A DNA stretch of 64,000 nucleotides, taken from Microcoleus sp. FACHB-672. Lineage in GTDB: Bacteria; Cyanobacteriota; Cyanobacteriia; Cyanobacteriales; Oscillatoriaceae. The position numbers were made by a program, and so were the translations under genes. The stretch is taken from positions 310,001 through 374,000 of the forward strand of contig NZ_JACJOU010000033.1 in NCBI RefSeq assembly GCF_014695725.1. Direction: 5' to 3'. Positions within the stretch are counted from its first letter, which is position 1. Each line of letters begins with the position of its first letter. Under the pieces are notes generated by a model, which had not been told where the DNA came from, searched no databases, and saw nothing but the letters and a program-made list of their open reading frames with translations. This document shows, piece by piece, positions 33,202 to 43,674 of this stretch.

Positions 33202-36147
33202 ATGCCTAATTTGAATACCACATCTAGCACAGACACCCATTTATCAAGTTTGCTGAACCCTGACCTTGCGCCGACCGATACATTTGTTCACCGGCACATT
33301 GGCCCTAATTCCGATGAAATTCAGCAAATGCTTGATGTGCTAGGGCTGCCATCCCTTGACACCCTCATCGATAAAACAGTCCCCCAGGCGATCCGGCTGA
33401 CTCAACCCCTGCAATTGCCTGAAGCGCGAACCGAATACGCAGCCTTGGCAACATTGAAACAGATTGCCTCAAAAAATCAGGTGTTTCGCTCATTCACCGG
33501 CATGGGGTATTACGACTGTATCACCCCGCCGGTTATCGGGCGCAACATCCTAGAAAACCCCGGCTGGTATACCGCTTACACGCCTTATCAAGCCGAAATT
33601 GCCCAAGGGCGTCTGGAAGCATTGCTGAATTTCCAGACGATGATTATCGACCTCACGGGCTTAGAAATTGCTAACGCATCTTTGCTGGATGAAGCCACAG
33701 CCGCCGCAGAAGCGATGGCGATGAGCTATGGCTTGTGCAAAACAAAAGCAAAAGCTTTCTTTGTCTCCCAAGACTGCCATCCCCAAACCCTCGAAGTCGT
33801 GCAAACCCGAGCTAAACCGCTGGGGATTGAAGTTATTGTCGGCGATCACCAAACGTTTAACTTTGAACAAGCAATTTTTGGGGCGCTGCTGCAATATCCC
33901 GCCAGTGATGGGGCGATTTACGATTATCGGCCTTTTATCGAAAAAGCTCACAGTGCCGGTGCCTTAGTGACAGTCGCCGCAGATATCTTAAGTCTTTGTA
34001 TCTTGCAACCCCCCGGCGAATTTGGAGCGGATATTGCCGTCGGAAACACCCAGCGCTTCGGAGTCCCCCTTGGATATGGGGGTCCCCATGCAGCCTATTT
34101 TGCCACGCGAGAAGCTTATAAACGGCAAGTTCCAGGGCGAATCGTTGGTATTTCCCAAGATGCCAACGGTAGGCCGGCCCTGCGTTTAGCTTTGCAAACT
34201 CGTGAACAGCATATTCGTCGTGACAAAGCAACCAGTAACATTTGTACTGCACAAGTGCTGCTAGCTGTCATTGCTTCCATGTATGCCGTTTACCACGGAC
34301 CGGCTGGATTGCAACGAATTGCCCAGAGAGTTCATCAATTAACCGCTATCCTGGCAGCCGGCTTGAAACGTCTGGGTTACAGCATTGGTTCAGAAGCCTT
34401 CTTCGATACACTGCGGGTGGAATTAGGGTCAAAATCCCTGGAAGACATTCTGCAAACCGCTGAAGTTAATCGAATTAACCTGCGTACCATCGATGCCACA
34501 ACCATCGGCATTTCTCTAGACGAAACCGCCACAGTTACAGATTTACTCGATTTGTGGCATATTTTCGCCGGCAGCGAAACTCTCCCCTTCACGGTTGAAG
34601 AATTGCACAGCAAAGGAGAATGGCCACGCCTTAAACTCCGCAACAGCAGCTCTCTTACCCATCCCGTTTTCAATCGCTATCACTCGGAAACCGAGCTTTT
34701 GCGCTACCTCCACCAGTTAGAAGCAAAAGATTTGTCCCTCACAACCTCAATGATTCCCTTGGGTTCGTGCACCATGAAGCTGAACGCCACAGCGGAAATG
34801 ATGCCGGTGAGTTGGGCAGAATTTAGCAAAATTCATCCCTTTGCGCCGCGTTCTCAAACTGAAGGTTATCAAATCTTATTCGCGCAACTTGAGCGATGGT
34901 TAGCAGAAATCACCGGCTTTGCTGGAGTTTCCCTACAACCGAATGCCGGTTCTCAAGGCGAATATGCCGGCCTGTTGGTGATTCGTCAGTACCACGAACA
35001 GCGGCAAGAAGCACACCGGGATGTCTGTCTTATTCCCCAATCAGCCCACGGGACAAATCCAGCCAGTGCAGTCATGTGCGGCATGAAGGTTGTGCCGGTT
35101 GCCTGTGACACTCAAGGCAATGTTGACCTCGACGATCTCGAGGATAAGGCACAAAAGCACAGCAACAAACTTGCCGCTCTGATGGTGACTTATCCCTCGA
35201 CTCACGGCGTCTTCGAGGAACAAATTAAGGAAATCTGCGAGGTTGTTCACGCCCAAGGCGGCCAAGTTTATATGGATGGGGCGAATATGAATGCTCAAGT
35301 CGGGTTATGCCGGCCTGGAGATTTTGGCGCGGATGTCTGTCACTTAAACTTGCACAAGACTTTCTGTATCCCCCACGGCGGCGGCGGCCCAGGCATGGGT
35401 CCCATTGGTGTCGCCTCCCATCTGGTGCCGTTCCTACCTCAACACGGTGTCGTTAAACACGAAGAATTGAGAATCAAGAATCAAGAAAATTCTCAAATTT
35501 CTGTGGGGGCTGTTTCGGCTGCGCCTTGGGGAAGTGCCAGCATTTTGCCCATTTCTTGGATGTACATTGTAATGATGGGCGCTGCCGGCTTGACGCAAGC
35601 AACCAAAGTGGCGATTCTGAATGCAAATTACATTGCCCGTCGGTTAGAAGCTTACTATCCTGTGCTGTACAAGGGAAAAGCCGGCTTAGTGGCCCATGAG
35701 TGTATTCTGGATCTGCGATCTCTGAAAAAGAGTGCCGGGATTGAAGTGGATGATATCGCTAAACGCTTGATGGATTATGGCTTCCACGCCCCTACAGTTT
35801 CTTGGCCGGTGGCGGGAACCATGATGGTAGAACCCACAGAAAGTGAATCGAAGGAAGAACTCGACCGTTTTTGTGATGCCATGATCGCTATTCGCCACGA
35901 AATTGAGGAAATTGAACTGGGTCAGGCGGATACTGAAGATAACGTGCTTAAGAATGCGCCCCACACGGCAGAAAGCTTAATGGTAGCGGAATGGAACCAT
36001 TCTTATGAGCGTGAACAAGCGGCTTTCCCGGTTCCGTGGACTCGCGAACACAAGTTCTGGCCGGCAGTCGGGCGTATTGACAATGCCTTCGGCGATCGCA
36101 ATTTTGTCTGTTCTTGTTTGCCAATGGAGGCATACTCGCCGGCATAA
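33202..36147 (+). CDS. gcvP: Glycine dehydrogenase (decarboxylating), P protein
   Basis: 981 residues, the homodimeric single-chain P protein. N-half core [17 protein letters not shown] and [16 protein letters not shown]-half holds the PLP lysine Lys719 in [20 protein letters not shown]. It decarboxylates glycine and loads the aminomethyl group on GcvH. A 15-20 residue segment (about 755-770, [11 protein letters not shown]) lies in the loop just before [13 protein letters not shown], where relatives are short; its DNA (35461-35506) resembles an AATCAAGAATT-type intergenic repeat. The frame stays open. Transcription is likely separate from gcvH because of the terminator at 32605. Confidence 0.96.
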   Translation: MPNLNTTSSTDTHLSSLLNPDLAPTDTFVHRHIGPNSDEIQQMLDVLGLPSLDTLIDKTVPQAIRLTQPLQLPEARTEYAALATLKQIASKNQVFRSFTGMGYYDCITPPVIGRNILENPGWYTAYTPYQAEIAQGRLEALLNFQTMIIDLTGLEIANASLLDEATAAAEAMAMSYGLCKTKAKAFFVSQDCHPQTLEVVQTRAKPLGIEVIVGDHQTFNFEQAIFGALLQYPASDGAIYDYRPFIEKAHSAGALVTVAADILSLCILQPPGEFGADIAVGNTQRFGVPLGYGGPHAAYFATREAYKRQVPGRIVGISQDANGRPALRLALQTREQHIRRDKATSNICTAQVLLAVIASMYAVYHGPAGLQRIAQRVHQLTAILAAGLKRLGYSIGSEAFFDTLRVELGSKSLEDILQTAEVNRINLRTIDATTIGISLDETATVTDLLDLWHIFAGSETLPFTVEELHSKGEWPRLKLRNSSSLTHPVFNRYHSETELLRYLHQLEAKDLSLTTSMIPLGSCTMKLNATAEMMPVSWAEFSKIHPFAPRSQTEGYQILFAQLERWLAEITGFAGVSLQPNAGSQGEYAGLLVIRQYHEQRQEAHRDVCLIPQSAHGTNPASAVMCGMKVVPVACDTQGNVDLDDLEDKAQKHSNKLAALMVTYPSTHGVFEEQIKEICEVVHAQGGQVYMDGANMNAQVGLCRPGDFGADVCHLNLHKTFCIPHGGGGPGMGPIGVASHLVPFLPQHGVVKHEELRIKNQENSQISVGAVSAAPWGSASILPISWMYIVMMGAAGLTQATKVAILNANYIARRLEAYYPVLYKGKAGLVAHECILDLRSLKKSAGIEVDDIAKRLMDYGFHAPTVSWPVAGTMMVEPTESESKEELDRFCDAMIAIRHEIEEIELGQADTEDNVLKNAPHTAESLMVAEWNHSYEREQAAFPVPWTREHKFWPAVGRIDNAFGDRNFVCSCLPMEAYSPA

Positions 36148-36154
36148 ATAAGTT

Positions 36155-36173
36155 GGGTGGGCAATCCCCACCC
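36155..36173 (+). terminator. Possible hairpin terminator after gcvP
   Basis: GGGTGGG pairs with CCCACCC across a five-base loop, seven base pairs starting eight bases after the stop codon. No T run follows. Confidence 0.35.
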
Positions 36174-36316
36174 GATCAAGTGCCGGCAATCTAAGCAAAT
36201 TAGCATTTAACTTGATAATGCTGACTTTGCGCTCAAAGTTCTCTATTCTTTGCCCTCTAAGCTTTTATCCCCATCAGCACTTTGTTGAAAAGCTGCAAGT
36301 TTAATGCTGGTTAGCC

Positions 36317-36706
36317 TTAGGTGCCGGCTCCAGTTAGACCTCCTAGCAAAGCCAGCACAAACACAAGTGCCAGAAAAACGAGGGCGATAATTAAAAGCCA
36401 GTATTGGAAAGTATAAAGTTTCCTCAACTCTCCCAGGGAAAGCATTAAGTTCTCAATATCATTCCCCTGGGTATCGACAATTTTTTGAAAAGAAGAGGCT
36501 GCACTAGTTGTCCAGATGCCAATGACGATGTAAACGATGCCGTTGATGATACTGCTGCCGCCCCCTCTTAACACCGTCAGTAAGCCGGCAATGGCAGACA
36601 ACACGCCCACCCCGATCAGGAAGTAGCTAACAAAGCGCATTTTCTTAGCCAGATCCCGAATCAGCTCGTTCTGGCTGCCGGTAAATTCGTACTGTTCAAA
36701 TGCCAT
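36317..36706 (-). CDS. Conserved small membrane protein, unknown function
   Basis: 129 residues from ATG 36706 (MAFEQYEFTGSQNELIRDL). Three hydrophobic segments are seen: about 24-43, 50-68 and 98-123. The loop after the second (FQKIVDTQGNDIENLMLSLG) is soluble and acidic. An upstream ATG at 36778 would add 24 residues with no support; a GGGGA lies 9-13 nt before 36706. No family is recognised with certainty. Convergent with gcvP. Confidence 0.6.
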   Translation of the reverse strand: MAFEQYEFTGSQNELIRDLAKKMRFVSYFLIGVGVLSAIAGLLTVLRGGGSSIINGIVYIVIGIWTTSAASSFQKIVDTQGNDIENLMLSLGELRKLYTFQYWLLIIALVFLALVFVLALLGGLTGAGT

Positions 36707-36872
36707 ATTATGATTTCCCCGAGCACACAACCCAAATTCTAGGGGATATCCGACACTTAAAAGGATTTTCTGGAACAAAGCGGTAAGCTTTTATGTCCTA
36801 AATGTTTAGGATGTCTGAAAACCCGCTTTTTTCAAGCGAAAAGCTAAACCCTCAGCTAATCGCACTCAGACA

Positions 36873-37013
36873 ATGCCCGCATCTCAAAGCCATCATGCAG
36901 CTTTATTAAAGATCGGATCAGTAACCCCCGATGAAATCAAACGAATGGCCATCTCAACAACACACGCGGCAATTCTCAATGATCCTCAAGCTGAGCGAAC
37001 CCGATTCGTTTGA
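36873..37013 (+). CDS. Possible 46-residue protein or gene remnant
   Basis: ATG 36873 to TGA 37011-37013. The product includes KIGSVTPDEIKRMAISTTHA and ends DPQAERTRFV. Composition and codon use look protein-like, with a plausible helix, but there is no good ribosome site and I recognise no family. It may be the tail of a decayed gene. Confidence 0.25.
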   Translation: MPASQSHHAALLKIGSVTPDEIKRMAISTTHAAILNDPQAERTRFV

Positions 37014-38142
37014 TTCACACTACACCACATTACATTCTGTAGGGGATGTTCGCTGCGCCGGCATTAAGAGTATATACAGCAATTTATCCCTACTGCGCTG
37101 AGTTTTGAAGGGAACATATAAATAGAAAAAGAGCCGCTAGCAAAAAAGATTTTCAGGCTTTCATTAAAACATTGAGATTTGAGAGTGTGGTTTGAAAATC
37201 GGGTTAGCTGCTGCCCTTGAAGAATTTGATGTCTGCTTTTGTCCTGAGTGGAAGCGTGAGACATTAGCAAATTAACAGAAAGCTATTTGGAAAACCCTAT
37301 CTCTGCAACCGAGATATTTATCGAAGTATCTGAAGTTCATTGCGACTAATCAGTCAAGGATATTTGTCAAAAAAACAAAATCTATCTTTAGGGGGATTCA
37401 TTAAATAGACAACATCTAGTACTTCTTAATCCTTCTCAAGCATAACAACTCCCGCTCAGACTGCCGGCTTAAATAACTCAAACAATTGAGTGCTGAGGCC
37501 GGTAGTTCCTAAAGAGCGCAGCTCAAGTTTAGAGGTTTCGTCATCTGGGAACCATTAAATTTCCAAAGCCGTCAAAGTTTCTGTGCTGCTAGAAATCTTT
37601 TACAGATTCTCGCATATATCAAACTCAAGAAACTTCAAATCATCAGTCCCGCTCAGACTCTAGACGGTGAGTGCTTCTCCTGTCTGAAGTCCCCGGTTTT
37701 TGCAAACGCAAAAACTTGCGATTTGGTACTGTTTGTTTGAAGTTTTTATTTTTACAATTATCTGCCAAACCTTGTATTTATATTTAAGCACTTTCCGTAA
37801 ATTCCCTGATGACATTTCAATCAAATAAAAGAATCAAAAAAATAATCCATAAAGTTCATCAAAACTTTAATTAGTGATATTACTGATCTTTAAAAAATTC
37901 ATCAAAAAACCCGAAAAAGCATCTTGCCAGACAGAAAAAGTAAGCTAATATGAATAACAGGAAAGGAAATAAATAACTGCTTATGTCTGAGCGGACAAAA
38001 TAATTGTTAAGCGACATAGATGGTCACAACACTATTATTTAGTGATCATTAAAGCAGTTGCTTCTGGTGCATCCAAACTTGGGAAATTTAATTTAGTAGT
38101 GAAGTTAGCATCTTGGGCAGCTTTTTTTAAAGGGTAAAAAGT

Positions 38143-38272
38143 GTGCTTACACAGTCGAAGCACCTAAAGGGAATGTAAAAGCATAGTTGCATAAGCTACC
38201 CAATCGGGTAGATGCAACTTAGAGAACGTAACTCAAACACTCGCAAAATCTTGGTTTCCAAGATAAATTTTT
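38143..38272 (+). promoter_or_regulatory. Structured leader with three hairpins, the last terminator-like
   Basis: Stem 1: GTGCTT (38143-38148) with AAGCAC (38158-38163). Stem 2: AGTTGCAT-aag-CTACCC with GGGTAG-ATGCAACT (38185-38219), 14 bp around a four-base loop. Stem 3: ATCTTGG/CCAAGAT (38248-38264) with loop TTT, followed by AAATTTTTCT. The start codon of the giant gene is at 38297. The order of stems with a final U tract resembles a transcription attenuator. No known riboswitch class was recognised. Confidence 0.5.
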
Positions 38273-38296
38273 CTCTACAATCAACAGAGGTTTTAT

Positions 38297-41200
38297 ATGG
38301 CTACGGATTCACTCGAACTCGAAAACAATCAGTTAGAAATCACCAGCGAAGAATCAACCTCCCCTAAGAGAAAGTTCCGCAGCAACAATAGCAGCCCCAA
38401 CATTCGTGGTGTTAATCGCAAGAACAAAAGTGGCGGCAATAGCGGTAACAGTGGCGGCAGCGCAGTCCAAATGTCCGGTGGCAGCGGCAGCGGCGAGATG
38501 AAAGGCGACACAGGCAAACTGTCCGGTGGCAGTGGTAGCGGCGGCATGAGCGGCGGCATGAGCGGCGGCGGAGTAACTCAACCCACCGATGGCAATACAG
38601 ACAACATCAGTTCCATCAATATCATCAAAATCAACTATCTGCGCCTTGAATACTCCGCCCAATTAACTTTGGAATTTGGGGTAGACAGCGTAGAAGACCT
38701 CACTGACAGCCAAATCCTCGATTACATTAATGGCGCAGGCAAATATTCTACAGTCTTAGGCTTTTTTGATGTAGATGTCTATCGTGATTGCAACGAAGAC
38801 TTAGAGGGCATGAGCGATGAAGACTTAACGGTTCACTTCCTGAATTACGGGATGATGGAAGAAAATCGCACATTCTCCGCAGTGGTAGACATTAACTACT
38901 ACCAGGAACTTAACGCCGATGTAAGGGGCATGAACGTTAAAGATGCGTTCAAACACCTGGTCGAACACGGACTTGAAGAAAATCGTCAGTTCTCCGCATT
39001 CGTCAGCCTTGATTTCTACACGAAAACCTACAAAGACCTGAGTGGCAAGAGCACCAAAGAAGCACTGCAACACCTGGTCGAATATGGACTCGATGAGAAC
39101 CGCCAGTTCTCTGCTTTCTGCGATCTCAATTACTACCGGCAAACATACAAAGAAGATTTGTATGGGATGAGTGCTAAGCAAGCACTGCAACACCTGATTC
39201 AATACGGTGTTAACGAAGGGCGTTCCTTCTCGGCAGCCTTTGATGTCAAATTCTACATAACAGCTAACTCAGACCTAGACGGTATGAGTTTCAAGGAAGC
39301 AGTAGCGCACTTCTTAACCTATGGAATTAACGAAGAGCGTCCTTTCTGCGACAAAATTGATGTCAAAGACTACGCCTCCACCAACGCCGAAGCGCTGATC
39401 GAATTCTTTGGTGTGGCATCAGTCGCAGAAATCAGCTACGCCCAAGTTGTAAAATTCATGCTCGGCGCTGGTTTGCAGCTAGGCATCAGCCCCTCCGATG
39501 AAGTTGACATCAGCTTCTTTATCAGCGAACCTCCATCCGACAGCGTAAACGGTGGTGCCGGCAATGACACCGTGGGTGGCGGCACAGGCAACGACACCGT
39601 GGGTGGCGGCACAGGCAACGACACCGTGGGTGGCGGCACAGGCAACGACACCGTGGGTGGCGGCGAACCCACCGATACCCTAAACGGTGGCGAAGGCACC
39701 GACACATTAAACGGTGGAGGCGGCAACGACTCAGTCGTTGGCGGCAGTGACGGCGGGCTTCCTCCAAATATGCCAGGCGGCAAACCGACTGATCCCATCG
39801 AACCGACTGATCCGACTGATCCCACCGAACCTACTGATCCCACCGAACCCACTGAACCCACTGAACCGGCAGACCCGCTGTTCAGCATCGACTTCGTTAT
39901 CAAGACCAATCTTGAGCTACTGCAAACTCAGTTCCCCACCTTTAACTTCTCAGCCACTCTGACAGCGGCACAAATCGCAGAAGTCCAAACTTTTGTTAAT
40001 GAGAAAGGAATCAGCCCAGCGCCGTTTGTCGATAGCGTCACCATTAATATCAAGCTTCAAAGTACCGAAGTTATTGCCAAACTCGTAGAAGCCGGTTACA
40101 CCAGCGCCCAGATCGAAGCCTTTAGCCAACAGGAAGCCGCAGAGGCGCTGATCCAGGTAGGCGAAAGTCCAACCACGCTATTTAGCTTTGAGTTCGTCTT
40201 AGCCAAGAACGCCGAAATCAAAGCCAAATTCACCGAACTTGATGGTTCAGTAAACTACCAAGCTTTGTTTGAATACTGCACCGTTGGCGAAGGCGCAACA
40301 ATGGGATTGGAACTGTCGGCCTTCTTTGATGTCACAGAAGCCAAGGTGATGAACCTGAGGGCGTTATCCGACTACGCCACCGAAGAGTTTGGCATCACAA
40401 CAGCAGAGGTTCAAGACAGCGCAACCTTCACAAACGAAGAAGTCATTGAATATACAGTCAATGAAACTGCTTCCGTCATCAATATTGAGTATTGTCTGGA
40501 GAACTACAGCGTCATAATCGCCAAGTTCTTTGCAACAGAACTAGCTCTAGACGAGACTCAGATCGAAACCCTCACCCCTGACGAACTCGTTGTCAAGATC
40601 GAAGCAGCCATCACAGCGCAAACCATTGATGTGAAAGACATCGAGGCTTGTATGCTGCAACTGGCCTCAGACGAAAAGTTTGGCTTGAGCGAGGTCGACT
40701 TCAAGGGTATGCTCGAAGATGCAGATATCAAAGTCCAATTGAAATTGCACTTCTTTGGCAGCGAGACCGTTGATGACGCAGAACTCGAAACGATTGGCGA
40801 GACGAAAATCAAAGAGTTCATCAGCAAAAAAGCCTTTGAACTCAAGCTCGATATCAAGGAGTACGTCGATACCGAGTTCTACACCGAGAAGCACAAAGTT
40901 GAAATTAAAAACGCCTTCGGTTTGACCGACGACGCAGCCATTGCAACCCTCGATGCCAACAAGATCGCCCGCTTCTTCTTGGGTGACGGTGGTAAATACA
41001 TTGATGCTGATTTCTATCGCAAGGAATACGCGGCAGAAACAACGGCAGAGGGCAAATCCATCAAAGACCTGGATGACCTTGAACTCAGGCTGCACGTACA
41101 TGGCGCAGGATGGGCAGTTGGTAAGAAGTTGTCTGCATTCAACGTCGAAGGATACGCTGCTGTTGCAGAGAATAAGGCTGCGTTGCTAGAAGCTTACGGC

Positions 41201-43306
41201 GCTGCCTCTATCGATGATGTCAGCCAAAGTCAAATCGTCGCCTTCATGAAGGACGAAGGTTTGAAGCAAGGGCTGAAGATTAGCACCTTCTTGGATCAAG
41301 AAATCGTCGCCGAAATCAAGACCACCGAGCAAGCTGCCATCGCAAACTACTTCAATATCGAAGTGAGTGAGGTTGCCAGTCTGAGTGCAGATCTGGTCTT
41401 CGAGTTCAAGTATGGCGGGTATGGCGACTATGTTGACCCCAGCTACCTGCGCTACATGGCCCAGGAAGAGAACCTCACCACTGCAGCCGGTGAAGCAGTC
41501 GCGACCTTGAGCGAAGTTAAATTGCTCGAGTACGTGTACGGCGAGATGTCCCAGGAAGTTGGTTTCACAGTCAGCAGCCTGTCAGCCTTCGATTCCGACG
41601 CCTTTATCGCGGTACAGGCAAATGCCGAAGCACTGAAAACGAAGTACGGGGTCGATGTTGCTGAACTCGACGTTAAGCAAATCCAGGCTTTCATGCTCAA
41701 CGACGCCAAGGAACTTAGTCTCAGCTTACAAGGGTCAGTTGATACCGGCTATCTTCGCGAAACCTTCGCTGCTGCAATCGCCAGCACGCTTGAAGGTGTA
41801 ACCGCTGAACAAGTGGCTACCGATACCCTTGCAGTGACAGACGAACAAATTATCAACTGGGTTAGCACCGAACTGTCTTCTATCGACACTAACTTCGTTA
41901 GCTACCAGCTTGAAAAATTGATGACTGCGGGAACCTTAACCGTTGCAGAAGTCACTGCCTTAATTCCTGAGGCTGATCCAGACAACTTCAAGGTGGAAAT
42001 GCTCACCGAGAAGCAACTGATGGATTTGTCCTTCAAAGCTGAGTTCAAGACCTTGCTAACCAACAAGGGTGTATTAGCGGCAGACGAAGAAGTTAAGCTG
42101 TCCGCTATCGACATTGAGGGATTTGTTACTGAATACAGTGAACAACTCTCAGCCTTCTATGAAGATGTGTTAGCCGGCGCATCTGTGAGCACGCTGTCTC
42201 AACAGCAGATTGAGGACTACATAGGCGAAGCGATGGCGCAAGAAGGCATCGATGTCTCCACTTTCGTCAATGTCGAATACATCCGCGAGGAAAACGCAGC
42301 CGAGATCGCCCAACACTTCGGTGTTGCCGTTGAGGTTGTTCAAGACACCACCCAGTTCACCGACGAGCTCATCCTCGACTGGAAGTTCGACAGCGCACTG
42401 TCCAAGTATGTCAACACAGAATACTTGGAGACAGCAAAAGGCATCACGGGTGAGGCTGATTGGCAAGTCCTGAAAGCCGCTTACGAACAAGACTTAACAG
42501 CCGCAGACGTGTCAGAAGTCGATGTGGCCGGTTACTCCAAGGAATTCCTCAAGGAACTGGCTCAAGAGTTGGACGTCCCCTACGGACAGCTTACGAAGCT
42601 CGACAAATGGGAGATCGACCAAATCACAGAATTCGGCTTAAGCGACGCAGGACTGGAACTCGAATCAACTGCCGGCTTAAAGGTTAGCGCGTTTGTCGAT
42701 GCTGATTACTTGCGCCAGAACAAGGCTGAGGATATCGCCTCCAACTACAACGCTGAAAACGCCACACTCGACGACGCGGAAACTCAAGAGTTCTTGACCA
42801 CTGAAGCTCAAGAGCAAGGGTTGGAAACGTCGGAGCTTATGGATAAAGAGTGGTTCACTGCTACCTACGCAGCCGACATAGAGGCAGAAAAGTCGACCAT
42901 TGACGCTGACGCCAGTGGCCTGGTTGAAGACGACGAACTCACCGACTATATGAAGACAGCAGCCTTGGAAGAGGGCAAAAACCCATCCAAAGCGGTTAAC
43001 TTGGAAGAGTATCGTGCGGCTCACAGCCAAGACTTGCTCACAGAGTACGGCGCTAGCTCTATCCAAGAAGTCAGCTACCAAGAAACCTTGGAGTATTCTC
43101 TAACTATCGGGTTAGAGAAAAACTACAAACCCTCCTCAATGCTGCTAGACTTCGAGGCGTATAAAACAGCCCACTCCGGCGCGTTGATGAAGGAATTCAG
43201 TGTCTCCTCTGTTACCGAGATCACGACCTCAATGACCTATAAATTCATGATTGGCCAAGGTGAAGACATGGGTATCAGCCCTTACAGCGAACCTCCAGTG
43301 GCATAA
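38297..43306 (+). CDS. Giant modular acidic repeat protein with RTX segment
   Basis: 1669 residues, ATG preceded by AGAGG. N-terminus: polar, Gly/Ser-rich (1-100), no signal peptide. Residues 100-410 hold repeats of two kinds. Type A is about 39 residues, such as [20 protein letters not shown] then [11 protein letters not shown], in near-tandem copies from 193 on. Type B is about 50 residues, centred on [19 protein letters not shown]. Residues 419-475 are RTX-like GGGTGNDTV units, then a Pro-Thr-Asp/Glu linker (about 498-530). The remaining 1100 residues are degenerate helical units with YLRE..AA.IA..FGV cores, closing with two type B units and a SPYSEPPVA end. It is very acidic with no membrane helix. 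The type A unit resembles the 'YxxxNPDL...HYxxxGxxEGR' repeat of cyanobacterial surface proteins. Export by type I secretion is inferred from the RTX units. No partner transporter is nearby. Confidence 0.85.
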   Translation: MATDSLELENNQLEITSEESTSPKRKFRSNNSSPNIRGVNRKNKSGGNSGNSGGSAVQMSGGSGSGEMKGDTGKLSGGSGSGGMSGGMSGGGVTQPTDGNTDNISSINIIKINYLRLEYSAQLTLEFGVDSVEDLTDSQILDYINGAGKYSTVLGFFDVDVYRDCNEDLEGMSDEDLTVHFLNYGMMEENRTFSAVVDINYYQELNADVRGMNVKDAFKHLVEHGLEENRQFSAFVSLDFYTKTYKDLSGKSTKEALQHLVEYGLDENRQFSAFCDLNYYRQTYKEDLYGMSAKQALQHLIQYGVNEGRSFSAAFDVKFYITANSDLDGMSFKEAVAHFLTYGINEERPFCDKIDVKDYASTNAEALIEFFGVASVAEISYAQVVKFMLGAGLQLGISPSDEVDISFFISEPPSDSVNGGAGNDTVGGGTGNDTVGGGTGNDTVGGGTGNDTVGGGEPTDTLNGGEGTDTLNGGGGNDSVVGGSDGGLPPNMPGGKPTDPIEPTDPTDPTEPTDPTEPTEPTEPADPLFSIDFVIKTNLELLQTQFPTFNFSATLTAAQIAEVQTFVNEKGISPAPFVDSVTINIKLQSTEVIAKLVEAGYTSAQIEAFSQQEAAEALIQVGESPTTLFSFEFVLAKNAEIKAKFTELDGSVNYQALFEYCTVGEGATMGLELSAFFDVTEAKVMNLRALSDYATEEFGITTAEVQDSATFTNEEVIEYTVNETASVINIEYCLENYSVIIAKFFATELALDETQIETLTPDELVVKIEAAITAQTIDVKDIEACMLQLASDEKFGLSEVDFKGMLEDADIKVQLKLHFFGSETVDDAELETIGETKIKEFISKKAFELKLDIKEYVDTEFYTEKHKVEIKNAFGLTDDAAIATLDANKIARFFLGDGGKYIDADFYRKEYAAETTAEGKSIKDLDDLELRLHVHGAGWAVGKKLSAFNVEGYAAVAENKAALLEAYGAASIDDVSQSQIVAFMKDEGLKQGLKISTFLDQEIVAEIKTTEQAAIANYFNIEVSEVASLSADLVFEFKYGGYGDYVDPSYLRYMAQEENLTTAAGEAVATLSEVKLLEYVYGEMSQEVGFTVSSLSAFDSDAFIAVQANAEALKTKYGVDVAELDVKQIQAFMLNDAKELSLSLQGSVDTGYLRETFAAAIASTLEGVTAEQVATDTLAVTDEQIINWVSTELSSIDTNFVSYQLEKLMTAGTLTVAEVTALIPEADPDNFKVEMLTEKQLMDLSFKAEFKTLLTNKGVLAADEEVKLSAIDIEGFVTEYSEQLSAFYEDVLAGASVSTLSQQQIEDYIGEAMAQEGIDVSTFVNVEYIREENAAEIAQHFGVAVEVVQDTTQFTDELILDWKFDSALSKYVNTEYLETAKGITGEADWQVLKAAYEQDLTAADVSEVDVAGYSKEFLKELAQELDVPYGQLTKLDKWEIDQITEFGLSDAGLELESTAGLKVSAFVDADYLRQNKAEDIASNYNAENATLDDAETQEFLTTEAQEQGLETSELMDKEWFTATYAADIEAEKSTIDADASGLVEDDELTDYMKTAALEEGKNPSKAVNLEEYRAAHSQDLLTEYGASSIQEVSYQETLEYSLTIGLEKNYKPSSMLLDFEAYKTAHSGALMKEFSVSSVTEITTSMTYKFMIGQGEDMGISPYSEPPVA
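39575..39655 (+). repeat. Three perfect 27-bp tandem repeats inside the giant gene
   Basis: Copies at 39575-39601, 39602-39628 and 39629-39655 each encode [10 protein letters not shown] diverged 24-bp unit precedes them and further diverged 27-bp units follow to about 39736. The perfect copies imply recent slippage or unequal exchange. Confidence 0.95.
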
Positions 43307-43414
43307 TTCCTCTGATTCTCTCATCGGGCTGCTGCCCTTGCCGGTGCAGCCTCTTGAGGGGGCCTTGATGATAGGTCAACACTCTCTCCCTAACGGTTAA
43401 ATTCACCACTTTTT

Positions 43415-43460
43415 GCCACCCCGATTAGACTAAAAATTGTCTGCGGGGTGGCTAATTTTT
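43415..43460 (+). terminator. Rho-independent terminator of the giant repeat gene
   Basis: GCCACCCCG (43415-43423) pairs with CGGGGTGGC (43444-43452), with an inner AGAC/GTCT stem, then TAATTTTTT. Confidence 0.88.
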
Positions 43461-43555
43461 TCCGCTTTCAATTACGATTGGGATGAGCCATGATTTAGTC
43501 ATTTTGCACCCTTTTTCCTGGGATACCCAGTGGCCCTCAGAAACATGATTTTGAG

Positions 43556-43605
43556 CATGAGGCATGAATGTGACATGAGGCATTTGAAAATTACAATCTA
43601 GATTG
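43556..43605 (+). promoter_or_regulatory. Direct repeats and palindrome upstream of the GUN4 kinase
   Basis: CATGAGGCAT occurs at 43556-43565 and 43574-43583, an 18-bp period. It is followed by the perfect palindrome CAATCTAGATTG (43594-43605), 70 bp before the kinase ATG. This looks like an operator; the protein that would bind it is unknown. Confidence 0.4.
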
Positions 43606-43674
43606 CAACTTGGTCTTAGGGCAAAGTAAGACGACGAGATTTGTTGAAAAACTTCCCTAGAGGATAGAAAAGTA

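Larger units (their letters stand above)
36779..38296. other. Long intergenic region upstream of the giant repeat protein
   Basis: 1.5 kb. It holds a 46-codon frame (36873-37013, listed separately), a small GTTTTTGC/GCAAAAAC hairpin near 37695-37715, and the structured leader of the downstream gene (38143-38272). The rest is AT-rich with no gene found; a 68-codon minus frame at 37064-37270 shows no ribosome site or family. Confidence 0.5.

Noticed and set aside
37064-37270. 68-codon minus-strand frame in the long spacer
   Set aside because: Cysteine/serine-rich with no domain, ribosome site or coding-like pattern.
39551-39736. Regular tandem repeats considered as a CRISPR-like array
   Set aside because: There are no variable spacers; the units are contiguous, in frame, and encode RTX nonapeptides.
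38329-39909. Minus-strand Pro/Leu/Val-rich frames inside the giant repeat gene
   Set aside because: They mirror Gly/Ser and RTX coding repeats of the plus-strand gene and lack ribosome sites.
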